Notes under the pieces: generated by a model
Told to the model about the DNA's origin: nothing
Database searches by the model: none
What the model saw: the letters and a program-made list of their open reading frames with translations, nothing else
Assembly (NCBI GenBank): GCA_028554795.2
Contig: CM068835.1
Span: forward strand, 60,387,219-60,451,218
Origin: Sinohyriopsis cumingii
Lineage: Eukaryota > Mollusca > Bivalvia > Unionida > Unionidae
Reading direction: 5' to 3'
DNA length: 64,000 nt
Position numbers and translations under genes: made by a program
Shown here: positions 40,210 to 51,725 of the stretch, one piece after another
Layout: the number at the start of each line of letters is the position of its first letter
How positions within the stretch are numbered: position 1 is the first letter of the stretch

Positions 40210-40545
40210 ACCGATGTTTAAACCACCGGTACCTGAACGCTATAAGAGGACTGATTAAGATGAAAGTGTTTCATTGGTAAGGCATTGTTAAACTGGACGT
40301 GGGCGAGAAGGATTGGTTTGTTTTGACTCATTCTTTTTACTACAAGGTAGATATACAGCAACGAATTCCAGGTGAAGAGTTAAAGGGTTACCAAAATCTT
40401 TTACACAACGTAAACTTAGTTCAAGAGGAAACTTATGAACGGTGTGTTGCGATGTGCAAGTTATTGACTAAACCATTTATATTCACCACTGGAGTACGAT
40501 CATCTCCGTGCATAAAAAACACTTTTTGCCTCAGACAAAAATAGG
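40204..40545 (+). pseudogene. Gene Z, 3' part
   Basis: After the target duplication the sequence continues with a region matching NHWYLNGIRGLI of copy A, then EELKGYQNLLHNVNLVQEET, matching DELKDYQHILHGICLAEDET. Stops and frameshifts are present. Together with 30,504-30,617 it forms one split gene. Confidence 0.8.
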
Positions 40546-40562
40546 TATTAGAACGACATACC

Positions 40563-41340
40563 ATGCCACATTTATCAGTGGTGATACAACAGATTTCATG
40601 GAAGGAAGTCAATGACAGCATTCAAAAGGTGGAGGATTACCAACACTTATTACGTGAACTATGTCCCATGAATGGTGTCGACGTGTGGTGTGTGTCTTAG
40701 TGACTTGCTTACTGGGATTTCGTTTACCTGTTGATTCCTTGTGGACTCTTTATGAACAGTGCTTACCACCAAACAAAACATGAAAGTGATCCCTTTATAT
40801 GTCCACGAGAGTAACATTATGTTAAAAGTTTTGCGTTTTAATCTGGATACTTCTCAACCTCTACGAGAGAAAAAGACTCGTCAACATTTAGGTACTGAAG
40901 ATGTGTACGGCGATGTGTGTGTAGCTTGTGACTTACACCTCACTGGACAGATGTACGTTGGGGATTCGAGGCTTGGACCAAAGAAGTGGCCAATTATGCC
41001 CAAGAGTTGTGATCCTAAATTTAAACATCCAGTAAAAAACTAACTTTTAAACCCGTGTTAATGACAGTGCCAGAAGAAGAACTTTAAACAGAGGACAACC
41101 ACTCACTTCAGGACAGAACTGCCATGGATATTCCCAAAAGGCCATTTCGGAAGGACACCTGTGTGGCTGCACCCAATGTAGAGACTAAGAACATTATACA
41201 CTGTCCCTATGACACCTTTGTTACCTAAAACATGTTGTTGAGTCACTTGTTTATATTCCACTTTGATTGTTGTGGTGTGTATTTTATCGCTGTATTTTTG
41301 TATTTCGTGTTGTTCCATTTTAAAATGATAAACACGTCCT
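40563..41340 (+). pseudogene. Accessory genes X and Y (copy B), decayed
   Basis: X starts at the ATG at 40,563 (MPHLS...QISWKEVNDSIQ), contains stops, and ends LWTLYEQ.LPP with its stop overlapping the ATG of Y (ATGA, about 40,781). Y reads FNLDTSQPLREKKTRQHL and EDVYGDVCVACDL, then shifts frame. The C-terminal half (QDRT..D.PKRPFRKDTCV) and a hydrophobic end follow. Confidence 0.65.
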
Positions 41341-41866
41341 GAAAAAAATATAACAACTTTTGTCTTGTCTGTCTTCGTGTCATAAGTGACATTCACTACA
41401 CTGTGGCTACCTCTGCTATCTTTGCTCCCTCTTCCCCCACTTTCAAAGTCATCGACAAACACTTAGATCATGCCAATTGGGAGGCCTTTTATCTTCGCCA
41501 TCCCTTTAACATGTTAATTGTCGAACCTAGCGGCTCAGGCAAAAGCGAATTTGTCAAACGTTTGATCGAACATAAACATCATTTGATCGATCGTCCACCC
41601 CAACAGATCATGTGGTGTTACAAATAATGGCAATCGGCATACAGTCTCTTGCGGAAAAAAGAAGGCGATTCCGTCGTGTTTGAGGAAGGCATTCCTGGCG
41701 AAAACGAAGGGATCGTGTCTGACCCCAGTCAAACTCATCTGGTCATTTTCGACGACATGTTAGGAGAAGAAATTAAACTGTGGTTTACGCGCAAAGGGCC
41801 AGTGTCATTTACATCACTCAAAAGTTGTTTCAACAAAGTAAAACCTATCGCACCATCACTCTCAAT

Positions 41867-42771
41867 ACACAGATAACAGTTTCAAAGTGCGCATGCGTAC
41901 ACTGTAGAGTTACGCAAGGGTTGTTGTTCTTGAATTGCGCGTGAAAAATGGCATTAACGTGTGCTGTGAAGCCTTAACTGTAGGAAGTCAAGTCATATTT
42001 GATTAGGCAAATAAAAAAAAAAAAATAAAAATGTGTTTCCAGTTGGCGGAATGTCCCAGTTTCTCACTGGCGACCCTCGACTTTTAATCCAATTGTAAAA
42101 AATTTGTTTTAAAAAAAATCACATTGCCGAAATTAATTTGTGTATATATAGTCTGACTATACATCCCCTTTTGTTTGGACCCCCCTACCGATTTCAATAA
42201 CGAAAGCGTTTAATGTGATAAAAAGTGCACATAACTAAGTCAATTGAATCATTGATTTATAATTTCTAACCTGACTGACCAGAATGGCGCTAATACTGAC
42301 ATCCCATGCACCTTTCATGCTTAACGGACTTTACCAACAAACAAACGGGTTGGTATAGTCAGACTATAATAGAGCCGGTTTTGTCCAGTACTTTGAAGTG
42401 CTGGAAATATTATTTGATTCATAGATAATATTTATTAAAAAAAATGAAAAAAACCGCCTAACCTAATTTTAAAATTAGTGAAATAGGAAACAAACATCAC
42501 AGCCTTTTTCAGTCAAAAACAATATTTGATTTCACAAGTCATTTTTTAAATACTAATTTGTGTCTAAATATCTTTTTCTTACTTGTATTTAAAACCGAAT
42601 TAAAAATTACTTTCATGCATCATGAAGTTGTTTGTTTTCATTTAGAACTAACTGCAAGATCACAAGTTTACTTCTTTTTGATTGTCATTTTATACAGAGC
42701 CTGGAAAGGTTACTCGTACATCCGGGCTCTTCTAAGCATATGGCGGCGCTGATGAAACTGTTTATTGGTGT
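41867..42771. mobile_element. 905-bp TIR element in the ATPase gene (probable Tc1/mariner-type MITE)
   Basis: The ends are ACACAGATAACAGTTTC and the complement of ACACCAATAAACAGTTTC, so the TIRs are imperfect. The flanks carry a 2-bp duplication (AT or TA). Relative to copy A, removing the element restores the coding segment. No transposase frame is visible. Confidence 0.65.
42147..42368. mobile_element. 222-bp nested MITE with perfect 16-bp TIRs
   Basis: TATAGTCTGACTATAC at 42,147-42,162 is the exact complement of 42,353-42,368. It lies inside the 905-bp element, with TA-rich flanks. Confidence 0.6.
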
Positions 42772-43080
42772 ATGCTCATTACGTGGGCTTGTTTAAAAGT
42801 TCTAGAAATTAACCGCAAGTGCAAATCTTTTTCAAACAGGAACACCTTGGCTGACTCATGCGTATGAAGATTCCAATCAAACCCCACACACCTATTTACT
42901 CGTGGAATTAAAATCCACAACTCATAATTAGTTGCGATTTCGTACCCATCAATTTCACCACTGGTGCCAAGATGGCGGGCCTGTCGTATACACATTCCAG
43001 TCCTCGACTTAACAACAACAACAACAAATCTATATATAAAAAAACTCTGACAACTTGGGTCTGTCTCATACAGCATTCAC

Positions 43081-43913
43081 ATGACAATCCTTCAGTCTCA
43101 TCTTCCCGTCAAATTGATTCATTCCTTGTATGGCATCAGTCGCTGAAAAAATCCACAAATATGTGCTCGTGTCTTAGAAGCTAGTCTCAGAAAAGTCTTA
43201 CGATAGTTTACGGTGACAGCACATCAATTACTACAAGGCATCATTCACATTCCTCATGAAATCAAACGCTTTTTTGACAGAAACAAAGTAGCCTTGACGC
43301 AATTGGCAGATCTCCGCATCGACACTCAAACCCAAAACCAAATCAAATGAATCTGGAGGTAGCACTTCTCTAGGAGGTGTCATCATTTACTCCCTCTAAA
43401 AATAGGATACTAATGCCTCCCAAAGAAAAAAGCCACTCCCAAAAAAGCCAAATGGATCCTAATGCCTCCAAGGTCCTCCCCAAGAAAAAAGCCACTCCCA
43501 AAAAAGCCAAACGGACCCAAAAGAAGGAAAAGAACAACTGTGTCAAGACCAGGTCACAGCCCCAAAAAAACAAAAGTCCACAGAAATCAAAAAAGAAAAG
43601 TCTTCAGAAAAGGCCCCCAAAAATAGCTTCTACCCGTAAGAGAGGCACTTCGGTAAGGATGCAATCTTACACTCACAAACCACAACCTTCAGTGACAGTG
43701 ACCGCGTCTCCAGTATCCTCAGGTTCTTCCACTTCTCCGTTGTTGTTGATGCCTGCCAAACCCAATTTGCCAGCCGTTCTTCCTCATTTGATAAAATAAT
43801 GGAAATCCACGTCTCCAAGAACTTCGCCTCATGCGGTGACACCCGCCTCCTCTTTAGATGCAGTAGCAGCTGCTCACAAAGTACCTTCCCCCAAAATCAA
43901 AGTTTAAGAGAGA
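43081..43913 (+). pseudogene. Helical-basic virion-type protein (copy B)
   Basis: Starts MTILQSHLPVKLIHSLYGIS and keeps NKVALTQLADLRIDTQ. Several stops follow. The Lys-rich tail is in another frame, and the AAAHKVPSPKIKV segment near the end corresponds to the small overlapping ORF of copy A. Confidence 0.75.
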
Positions 43914-44079
43914 TCAGGCATGTTCCAGAGTTTACTGGATTTGTCCAAGCAAGAACTGTTCTGATTTAGTCCTTTGTGAACCCCTCCACGACGTGTGATG
44001 CCTGTCATCAAGTTGATAGGACGTAAAGACAATCAGTGGTGATGCATTTCAGTATAAGAAAGACCTGTGGTAAAGGATG

Positions 44080-44506
44080 GGGATCAGTGTTTTTGTCCTG
44101 AAAGCAAAAAGATATCCCCTAAAAGAAGTGCACACAACTCTATGGCTAAAAAAGGAAAGAAAAAGAAAGGACTTCCTCCTCGTTTAGTCAAACATTGTGA
44201 CGTATTATCCGTCCTGTCCGAAGTCCCTCCACCCATGCGAAAACAACTCATTCAAACATCCTCTAAAGACGTGGTCGATACCGTGTGTGAATGTTGCCTT
44301 AATGTCTTGAAAGCACGATACCTTTGTCTAAACATCAGAAGGAATGCCTCGCCAATCATCGCCACGTTCTTCGCAAAATGGTGAAGAAGAAAACACCCTT
44401 TCATCAAAAGAAAAAGATGTTGGTAAACACAGAGGAAGTTTGTCCATGTTGTTAGGAACTTGCTGAAAGGAGTATTGGAAACAATGCTGGAAGGACTCAT
44501 GGGATG
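44080..44506 (+). pseudogene. pX-like protein (copy B)
   Basis: Keeps GLPPRLVKHCDVLSVLSEVP and VDTVCECCLNVLK, shifts frame after this point, and retains a trace of the Gly-hydrophobic end (MLEGLMG) before the stop. Confidence 0.75.
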
Positions 44507-44611
44507 AAAAGGACCAAGAAGATAAAAATGACCTCTGGAGTTAAAAGATCTCAGACATGACCATTGAAATCCGACGAAATAACGAAAACTGACTTTAGTG
44601 CCTTACAAACA

Positions 44612-45158
44612 ATGGATGGAATTCCATCACTGAAAAGTACAACGGAACCAGCATTTGCCTCCCAATCCTCATTTGACCGAGATGTCCCAGTCACAACACG
44701 AATTGAAATCATTGATGGATCAAAACGATTTGTCCAAAACAGCAAAATCGCAATGGTACGGTCAACTGTTGCAACAACTGCAACTCATTCACCAGAAAGT
44801 CGTAGATGAAATAGCTCAGCCGACTCTGAAAGATTATAAAACCCTGATGAAAAGTCAACTACCACAACCACTACCCCCAGTGACCAAGACAGAAAAAGGA
44901 GAAGAAGAAGAGTTTCAAACTCCATCAGTAAAAGTAGGCAATTTAACAACACAAGAGAACATACGCAAGTTAACAACACCACCTACATCGAGAATTGGAT
45001 GGACTAAAAAGATGATGGCCACCCCTTCTTCCACAGAAGAGAAAAGGAACGTAAAGACAGAAGTGAAACAAGAACTGATTACCCCTGCTCAGACATCTTC
45101 CTCCTCCTCCACACCTATCGCTCGCAGGACAAGAAAATACCACACGAAAAAAGAGTAG
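44612..45158 (+). pseudogene. Conserved helical protein (copy B), early frameshift
   Basis: MDGIPSL start, frameshift after about 17 codons, then one frame through LMDQNDLSKTAKSQWYGQLL, the Glu run and the Lys/Ser tail. This copy shows that the two halves seen in copy A are one gene. Confidence 0.7.
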
Positions 45159-45191
45159 CATCAGTGAAGAGTGGGTGACTTATTAAAAAAA

Positions 45192-46267
45192 ATGGAGAAG
45201 GTGTTAGCCATCATTTAGTACTATCGTTCTCATCCTGCAGAATGCGGAGGAGTTCAGAAATTGTATCGTGCTGCCAAAACCCATCTAAAAAGTCTCCGTT
45301 TACCTCAAGTGCAATGATGGTTACAATAACAAGCCACGTACACTTTACACAAACTAATTCGATGAAATTTTTCCAGAAGTCGAGCCCGAGTGATCATCGA
45401 TAAATTGATCTCTCATTTGGCCACCTACAATTGTGGCTACAAATATTTCTTTTGTGTCATCGACGTCTTTTCCAAATTTGCTTGGATCATGCCATTGACT
45501 TCCAAATTGAGCAGTGAGTTAGTACAAGCCCTTCAACTGGTGTTGAAACAAAGTGGTCTCACCCTCTTCGATGACAAATTGGCAAATGCACCGAATTTCT
45601 GAACCATGCTTTCCAAAAAGAATTAAAGAAATGTGACATTAAGTTTTATACCACCGAGAATCCAGAAACCAAAGTCAGCATCGTGGAATGTTTTCAATGC
45701 ACCTTGAAAGAACGTATGTGGAAATATTTTAGGCATCAACACACTCTCAAGTACGTCGACGTCTTACCGCACCTGGTCCAAGCATACAACTAATCTTACC
45801 ATCGGAGCATCAGATGTGCTCCCCACAAGAAGTGACTCCTGATAATGAAGTGACTGTTTTGAGTGCCTGTTTAGTAAATCCCCGATGGTGGCTGTCCCTA
45901 AGAAAAGTTGAGTGTTGGCAGCAGGAGACTGGGTGCACATTGGCAAATCCAAACGCACGTTTGACAAAGGTTATTTACCAAACTTGACCACCAACTGGTT
46001 TCCTGTCAGTGAACGAGTGCATGGCCATCATCCTGCCATCTATAAATTGGAAGACATAAACAGGGAAGTGTTAAAAGGAACATTTTACTTACCCTCGTTA
46101 CAATGTGTAACCAAAAAAGAAGACGAAGTGTACTACATCGAAAGCATTCTTGAACGAAGAACCCGAAAAGTGGGAAAACGTCATGTCAAAGAAGTCAAAG
46201 TACATTGAAAAGGATATCCTCCCAGTTTTCATTCTTGGATCAATGCTTTGCAAATCATCAACTATAA
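45192..46267 (+). pseudogene. Polinton integrase (copy B), many stops
   Basis: Begins MEKVLA at 45,192 and shows GYKYFFCVIDVFSKFAWIMP, covering the 17 bases missing in copy A. Integrase core, KRTFDKGYLP and ESILERRTRKVGKRHVKEVK of the chromodomain follow. Stops occur throughout and the first catalytic Asp segment is damaged. Confidence 0.85.
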
Positions 46268-46283
46268 AAAAATTTTAACCATC

Positions 46284-46682
46284 ATGCCCTTCAACACAGC
46301 CTCAGCTACTGCAACTACATTAGTGACCACTCCTTCACCGAGTTCTTCTCTGTAAGATCTACAAAAATATCCCTTGTGGGTGTAGTGTGGAGAACGTGTG
46401 TCTAAAATGCAAATTGTCTTTTCCTGCCAAATCTTTGTGGTGTATTGTGTTATTGGTGCTGCCATTGCCAATTTGAGTTAGCAACAAGGAGACAAACAAT
46501 TGAGGACCATTTTACTGAGTAGTTGCATCGGTTACCGTCTTCCCAATCCTTCCCTGAAATACTCCTCGAATGGAAACAACGGTCACTACTCCAACAACAA
46601 CAATCACCACAATAATCCTTTTTTAGATACTCCTCTAACTTTGAGTGACCCCTCAGACAGCAGCAGAACTCTGGAATTATAA
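46284..46682 (+). pseudogene. Two-TM Polinton protein (copy B)
   Basis: MPFNTASATATT start, then three stops. QIFVVYCVIGAAIANLS and RTILLSSCIGYRLPNP remain. It ends SSRTLEL like copy A. Confidence 0.75.
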
Positions 46683-46768
46683 ATTATAAACAATAACAAC
46701 CAATTTTTTTTTTACACTACCCAGTGACAGTTCCATGGGGTGTTTTCCAATAACACTTTGTGTTGTTA
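46683..46768 (+). pseudogene. Truncated start of the penton-like gene (copy B)
   Basis: CCCAGTGACAGTTCCATGGGGTG matches the copy A N-terminal region, including the same one-base offset. Homology stops after TTGTGTTGTTACA at 46,768, which marks the truncation of copy B. Confidence 0.7.
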
Positions 46769-47200
46769 CAGGGTCTAATAGACAGTAAATCTGTCAGCGC
46801 ATTATGTGACAGCAGATCAGGGCGATGTTGTTTGCAGTTGGACTCGGCTTATAAGTAGTGTAGATGCAGAGTGGAGAATATAACCAGTCCATGTATCATT
46901 GATAAAATTTTATTAACAAAACATACAATGTTCACTATTTTACTGAGCACTTTGGTAAATATAAAGTTAATAAAAGAAAATTTATAAACAATGTAGAATG
47001 GAGACAGTTTGAGAATGGTGTTTAGTAACTCTTTTCATAGATATGGGCATATTTATTTAGTGTTATTGATAGAACCCATAGCTTTTATTTCATTTATCAC
47101 ATTCATCTGGTCATCATTCTTCTTCTTCAGTATTACTAGGGCACATGCCCCACCCCACCCCTCGGCTCCAATTTCACCTCTAAACATGTTTTGGCCTACA
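46769..47200. other. Host intergenic DNA, nothing recognised
   Basis: No convincing coding frame or repeat. Confidence 0.4.
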
Positions 47201-47207
47201 TCTGTAA

Positions 47208-47510
47208 ACTGACCACTCCAGTGGTCTAAGTGGTTACAGTGTCTACCTCGGATGCAGGACGTTACAGGTTTGAACCCTGGCCATGTCATAACAAAGACAC
47301 ATAAAAAGAATACTAACAGCTGCCTCGCTTGACACTCAGCATTATGAAGTTAGTGTTAAGACTGGTCAGCCTGGTGTCAGGATAATGTGACTGGGTGGGG
47401 CAGCATGCTACATGTCTGGGGCATGATGCCCCCATGCTAGAAACTGCCACACTGCAGACTTTGTAGTGATAGGATTGAAACATTGTTAAAGCTACATTAA
47501 AAACCCAAAT
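47208..47510 (+). mobile_element. tRNA-derived SINE (second family)
   Basis: CAGTGGTCTAAGTGGTTACAG (box A-like) and GGTTTGAACCCTGG (box B-like) are spaced as in a tRNA promoter. The body contains GTGTCAGGATAATGTGACTG, a motif I associate with molluscan SINEs from memory. Confidence 0.6.
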
Positions 47511-49085
47511 CAAAAACATACACACATTCATAAAACTTAATACCTGACTGCTTCATATCCCCCCAAAAAAAGTCTGCAGGAGCCCCTGCTAGAGTACAGC
47601 ACCTTATCTTGTTTCTGACTTTATGATTTCCAACTCTTCCACTGCAGTTACAATTCCAGCTGTGACTCCTATTTTCCTAATTCAGCCAACCAATTACTTT
47701 GTAAAAGCTAATAAGTACTCCAAAAGAAGGGTTTGGAGTGTCAATTGGGTAACAGATGACCGTCAACATTGCAAGACATGTCAAACACACACCGTAATAT
47801 ACTCACTTATAAGTTTGATCCAACTACATACTGCACAGAACTAGATCTGCCTTCAAATTATGCAATGGCAAATCAGGATCTTTGTAGTTTGCGGTTTGAC
47901 CCAACTTATAAGTAAATATATATGGTAAGTTTAAAGACAGACAACTGAAGTCACAAAAATGTTATTGTTGTTCAATGGAGATTATCAATAGTTATATAAC
48001 ACTGAACACTGTTAATGAGCAAATCTTGAATATAATATATTCACTACTTTGTGAAAATGTAATTATTCTTATATATTATAATTTACACTCACTAATGTTT
48101 GGAAATTAAAACATTTCATGAAAAAATATAAATACAATTAAGTACAAAGCTATCTATATCACTTTTTATATAAATTATGTCAAGCACATTTTTGTAAAAC
48201 AAAATGACTAATTTTGCTTTTATTGAATTATTATTAAACTGTACATAATATATCACAGTCTCTAATTGGATGTTGCTATAGAAACAGATTAATATCGTCA
48301 TAACTCGTGTACATCTGATATGCTACTGTGAACAGTGGCATATCCGAACACCCAGATCTACATATTGCCTTCTCCTGAGAGAACTGCTCTGATATTGTAT
48401 TTGTCTGATGATGAGGACACTATACACCACTGGACAATGCTATTGGAGGGCAGTTCCTCAACAACAAATGACAATAAAAAATTTGGCACATCACATAACA
48501 TGTGACATCATTTAAATCTAGCATGTGATAATAGTACTAGGTGGAACTGATATATTTCCAACAGCCAAGTAAAGGATCCCACTCTCTATGGAAAACACAA
48601 TCTCCTAAAATAGATCTCTGTAGTCAGCCAATTGGAACTCAGACATTTATCATGTGACAAACTAAACCTTCATAGTCAGCCAATCAGAATTTGACAATTT
48701 ATAATGTACAAGCAGTTTAGTGTCTATATTGTCTATGAGAAATTTCAAGCATACATCATATTCCTTTATCTGCCAGTGTATGTGACAAAAGATACAAGTC
48801 AACATCAGCTATGGTCAGGTGTTCATTAAACACATAAAAATACATTGGTTAATAAATGTACACTATTATTACAAGATCAAACAAAGAACAATGTTTAATT
48901 GCAAGGTGAAAATAAGGTATGTATAAATACCCTAATGATAGACATATACTTCATCTAAATAAGACTTTCATTGCATCTGTATTTGATGAGGGACAAACAA
49001 ACAATGCCTGGCATAGTCTTAATATCAAATTGGGAACAAACAAACAATGCCTGGCATAGTCATAATATCAAATCACAATGCAGTC
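47511..49085. other. Host intergenic DNA, no gene recognised
   Basis: AT-rich. A duplicated segment AACAAACAATGCCTGGCATAGTC occurs at about 48,990 and 49,040. No coding frame stands out. Confidence 0.4.
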
Positions 49086-49089
49086 ATAA

Positions 49090-49460
49090 TGTGGAACTGC
49101 AGGCAGGTTAACTGATATGCTTCACAAAGGAATAAGGATGTTACAGTTAGTATGCAACAGGTAAATTGATACACTTCACAAAGCAATACAGTGGGTATAG
49201 TTAGTATACAACAGGTAGATATATATGCTTCATGAAGCAATAATGGATGATATATTTTGTATGCAACAGGTAAAAGCTTTGCATAATGAGACAAGAAAGA
49301 TGATATAGTTTGTATGCAACAGGTAAATTGATATGCTGCTTCATGAGGCAAGATGGATGATATATTTTGTATGCAACAGGTAAATTGCTTTGCATAATGA
49401 GACAAGAAAGATGATATATTTTGTATGCAACAGGTACATTGCTTTGCTTCATGAGGATAT
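49090..49460. repeat. Minisatellite, about 60-bp unit
   Basis: Six units containing TATGCAACAGGTAAATTG and a GCTTCATGAAGC/ATAATGAGACAAGAAAGATG segment. Confidence 0.85.
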
Positions 49461-50217
49461 CAATTCAGATATATTCATTGTGACCATGCTAAGAGGGCAG
49501 GCATTAGTTTCTTATTTTATATCAAATGAGCATCCAGAATGATAAAAATAAAACAGCTGAGAGATTATTACAAATATATTTCTTCCAGTGTGCTTTCTCC
49601 CTCATACCCATAATTATTTCATTGTCATTAATATCACTTACTCAATTATAAGTCATCATTTGAAAAATAATACAGGTTATTGATCCCGAAAGAGCCACCC
49701 ACCCACCCCACTTAAAGCTGCATAAACATGAGCGCTAAACAACTGCAACATTTCCTGTAGTAGGTTTCCTTTATGGTAAGATGATTAAAATGATGCCATG
49801 GAAATGCTTAAATTACAAGAGCTTCTAGGGGCCTTATCCCCTGTGCCCCTGCTGGGGGTTCCATCCCATGGACTCCTCTATTTGCTCAATACACCTCTCC
49901 TCCATGATGTTTCTGCATCTACCACTAGCTATAATCATTAAGAGTCATCTGATTTTAGTTTTAAAGAAATTCTTGCTCTATTTATTTCCAAGATTTTCTT
50001 GATTTTATATTAAATGATAAGGAAATTAAAGTTAATCCATTATGAATGTCCAGATCCACAATATATTGGTTTCTTCTTGTAGTCTAGCATATATATTGCC
50101 AAATCTTGCTCTTCTAAGAAAAAAACTGGTCAAATTGTGTTCAATTTACAATTGACATGGTAATATTTATCCTTGTTTTAATTTTCAGGGGTGGAGGCCT
50201 GCGAATTTTGTAAACAA

Positions 50218-50519
50218 AACTATTTTGGCTGTCAAATAATTTCAAAAAACTATTCTGGCTGTCAAAGAGTTTAAAAAACTATTCTGGCTGTCAAAGAGTT
50301 TCAAAAAACTACTCTGGCTGTCAAAGAATTTCAAAAAACTATTCTGGCTGTCAAAGAGTTTCAAAAAACTATTCTGGCTGTCAAAGAATTTCAAAAAATA
50401 TTCTGGCTGTCAAAGAGTTTCAGAAAACTACTCTGGCTGTCAAAGAATTTCAAAAAACTATTCTGGCTGTCAAAGAGTTTCAAAAAACTATTGTGGCTGT
50501 CAAAGAATTTAAAAAAACT
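50218..50519. repeat. Minisatellite, 30-bp unit (about 10 copies)
   Basis: The unit is CTATTCTGGCTGTCAAAGA plus GTTTCAAAAAA. Copies alternate between GAGTTTC and GAATTTC. Confidence 0.92.
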
Positions 50520-51416
50520 GATGTATAGAAGAAAATACAAACCTATTATATCCATTGTATTAGTTTTAAAAAATGTTGAGGTAATAAAAAATATATACAG
50601 GCTTGAATGAAAAATAATGATATCCCCACTTCTGAAAAAAATGGTTGGATGCTTATGCATGTTAACATAACTGCAAAATGTTATATTAAATTATGAAACA
50701 AGGAGATCAGCAAAAATTTCAGGTATGGAAAATGTCAAAATGCTTTTCTTGTGCAGTGATACAGAATCCATACATCCAAAGAATTTATAAACACTCACAC
50801 ACATTTAATTTTGAAATAACGCAGCAACTATGTTTGATAATATTGTCTGGAACTGACAAGCTTTAAGTTTGTATGTGCACACACTAACAAATGTACATAT
50901 ACAACACATGCGTATATACCAAGTTGAAAAATTAAAACAAATTATATATAACACATTCAAAATGCAGCAAGTGAACATGCTTTAAAAGGACCGCCACCAC
51001 CACCACATTTTTCTAGAGAGTCATTCACATAGCTTCTCTCTCTTTCATGGATGATCTCAGTGGAATATTAATGGAAACATAGCAAAAAAAGTCATTATGG
51101 CCTAAAATTCATGCGTGTCCATTGAGGTTTGTATAACCAGATATCTTTTGTAGTTGAGTGGAAACCTTATGAAAAATGCCAAAAATAAAATCCAATCTTT
51201 TTTAGTTTAACTTACATGAGACACATGCCGCCACTTTATGAATTTGGGCCCCACCATATCAGTTTTGGGGGACTGGGTGTGATGTGTTGGTGGTGGTGGG
51301 AAAGGGGCTGAGATTTCTTGAGAAAAAGAAAAAACATTTCCAGCTCACCAATCGCTTTAAAATAAATCTTGCTCTGATTTTATATCACAAAATGGCCCAA
51401 TTATATATTATCATTA

Positions 51417-51431
51417 TTATTGTATCCATTA

Positions 51432-51466
<35 letters not shown>

Positions 51467-51467
51467 C

Positions 51468-51499
<32 letters not shown>

Positions 51500-51505
51500 C
51501 CATTA

Positions 51506-51540
<35 letters not shown>

Positions 51541-51562
51541 CCATTATTATTATTATTATTAA
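51417..51562. repeat. (ATT)n microsatellite block
   Basis: Three (ATT)n runs are separated by ATATCCATTAT-like interruptions. Confidence 0.9.
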
Positions 51563-51564
51563 TG

Positions 51565-51725
51565 GGGTAGGGAAGATACAATCACTCAGTTGACATAGTG
51601 TCCGATACACAATGCCAGGATCATGAGTTTGAAATCTTCCCAGGTCACAGCCTGAGTCGACTGTCTTGGTGTGTCCATAGGAAAGGCACTTAGTTTCAAT
51701 TTACTCTGCATGATATAGCCATTAG
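51565..51725 (+). mobile_element. SINE-like tRNA-derived fragment
   Basis: CACTCAGTTGACATAGTGTC and ATGAGTTTGAAATCTTCCC resemble degraded box A and box B. It follows the ATT array directly. Confidence 0.4.

Larger units (their letters stand above)
41403..43015 (+). pseudogene. Packaging ATPase (copy B), start lost and split by an insertion
   Basis: The ATG of copy A is a GTG here. The P-loop SGSGKSEFVKRL and Walker B THLVIFDDMLGE are present. A TAA follows MWCYK. After LSLN/T-Q the gene is interrupted by the 41,867-42,771 element and resumes with GTPWLTHAYEDSNQTPHTYL and FHHWCQDGGPVVYT. It shows the P-loop segment that copy A has lost. Confidence 0.85.
25803..46768. mobile_element. Polinton/Maverick copy B (with nested insertions, right end truncated)
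   Basis: The gene order from the histone-like pair through zinc knuckle, PolB, BIR, F-box-like, Z, X/Y, ATPase, two basic proteins, helical protein, integrase and two-TM protein repeats copy A in mirrored orientation. Homology stops abruptly at about 46,768, inside the first codons of the penton-like gene, so the capsid genes and the right TIR are gone. A 9.6-kb palindrome (30,618-40,203) and a 905-bp TIR element (41,867-42,771) are nested inside. Nearly every gene is broken. Confidence 0.92.

Noticed and set aside
50218-50519. CRISPR-like array of 30-bp repeats
   Set aside because: The units are contiguous without unique spacers, in a eukaryotic context.
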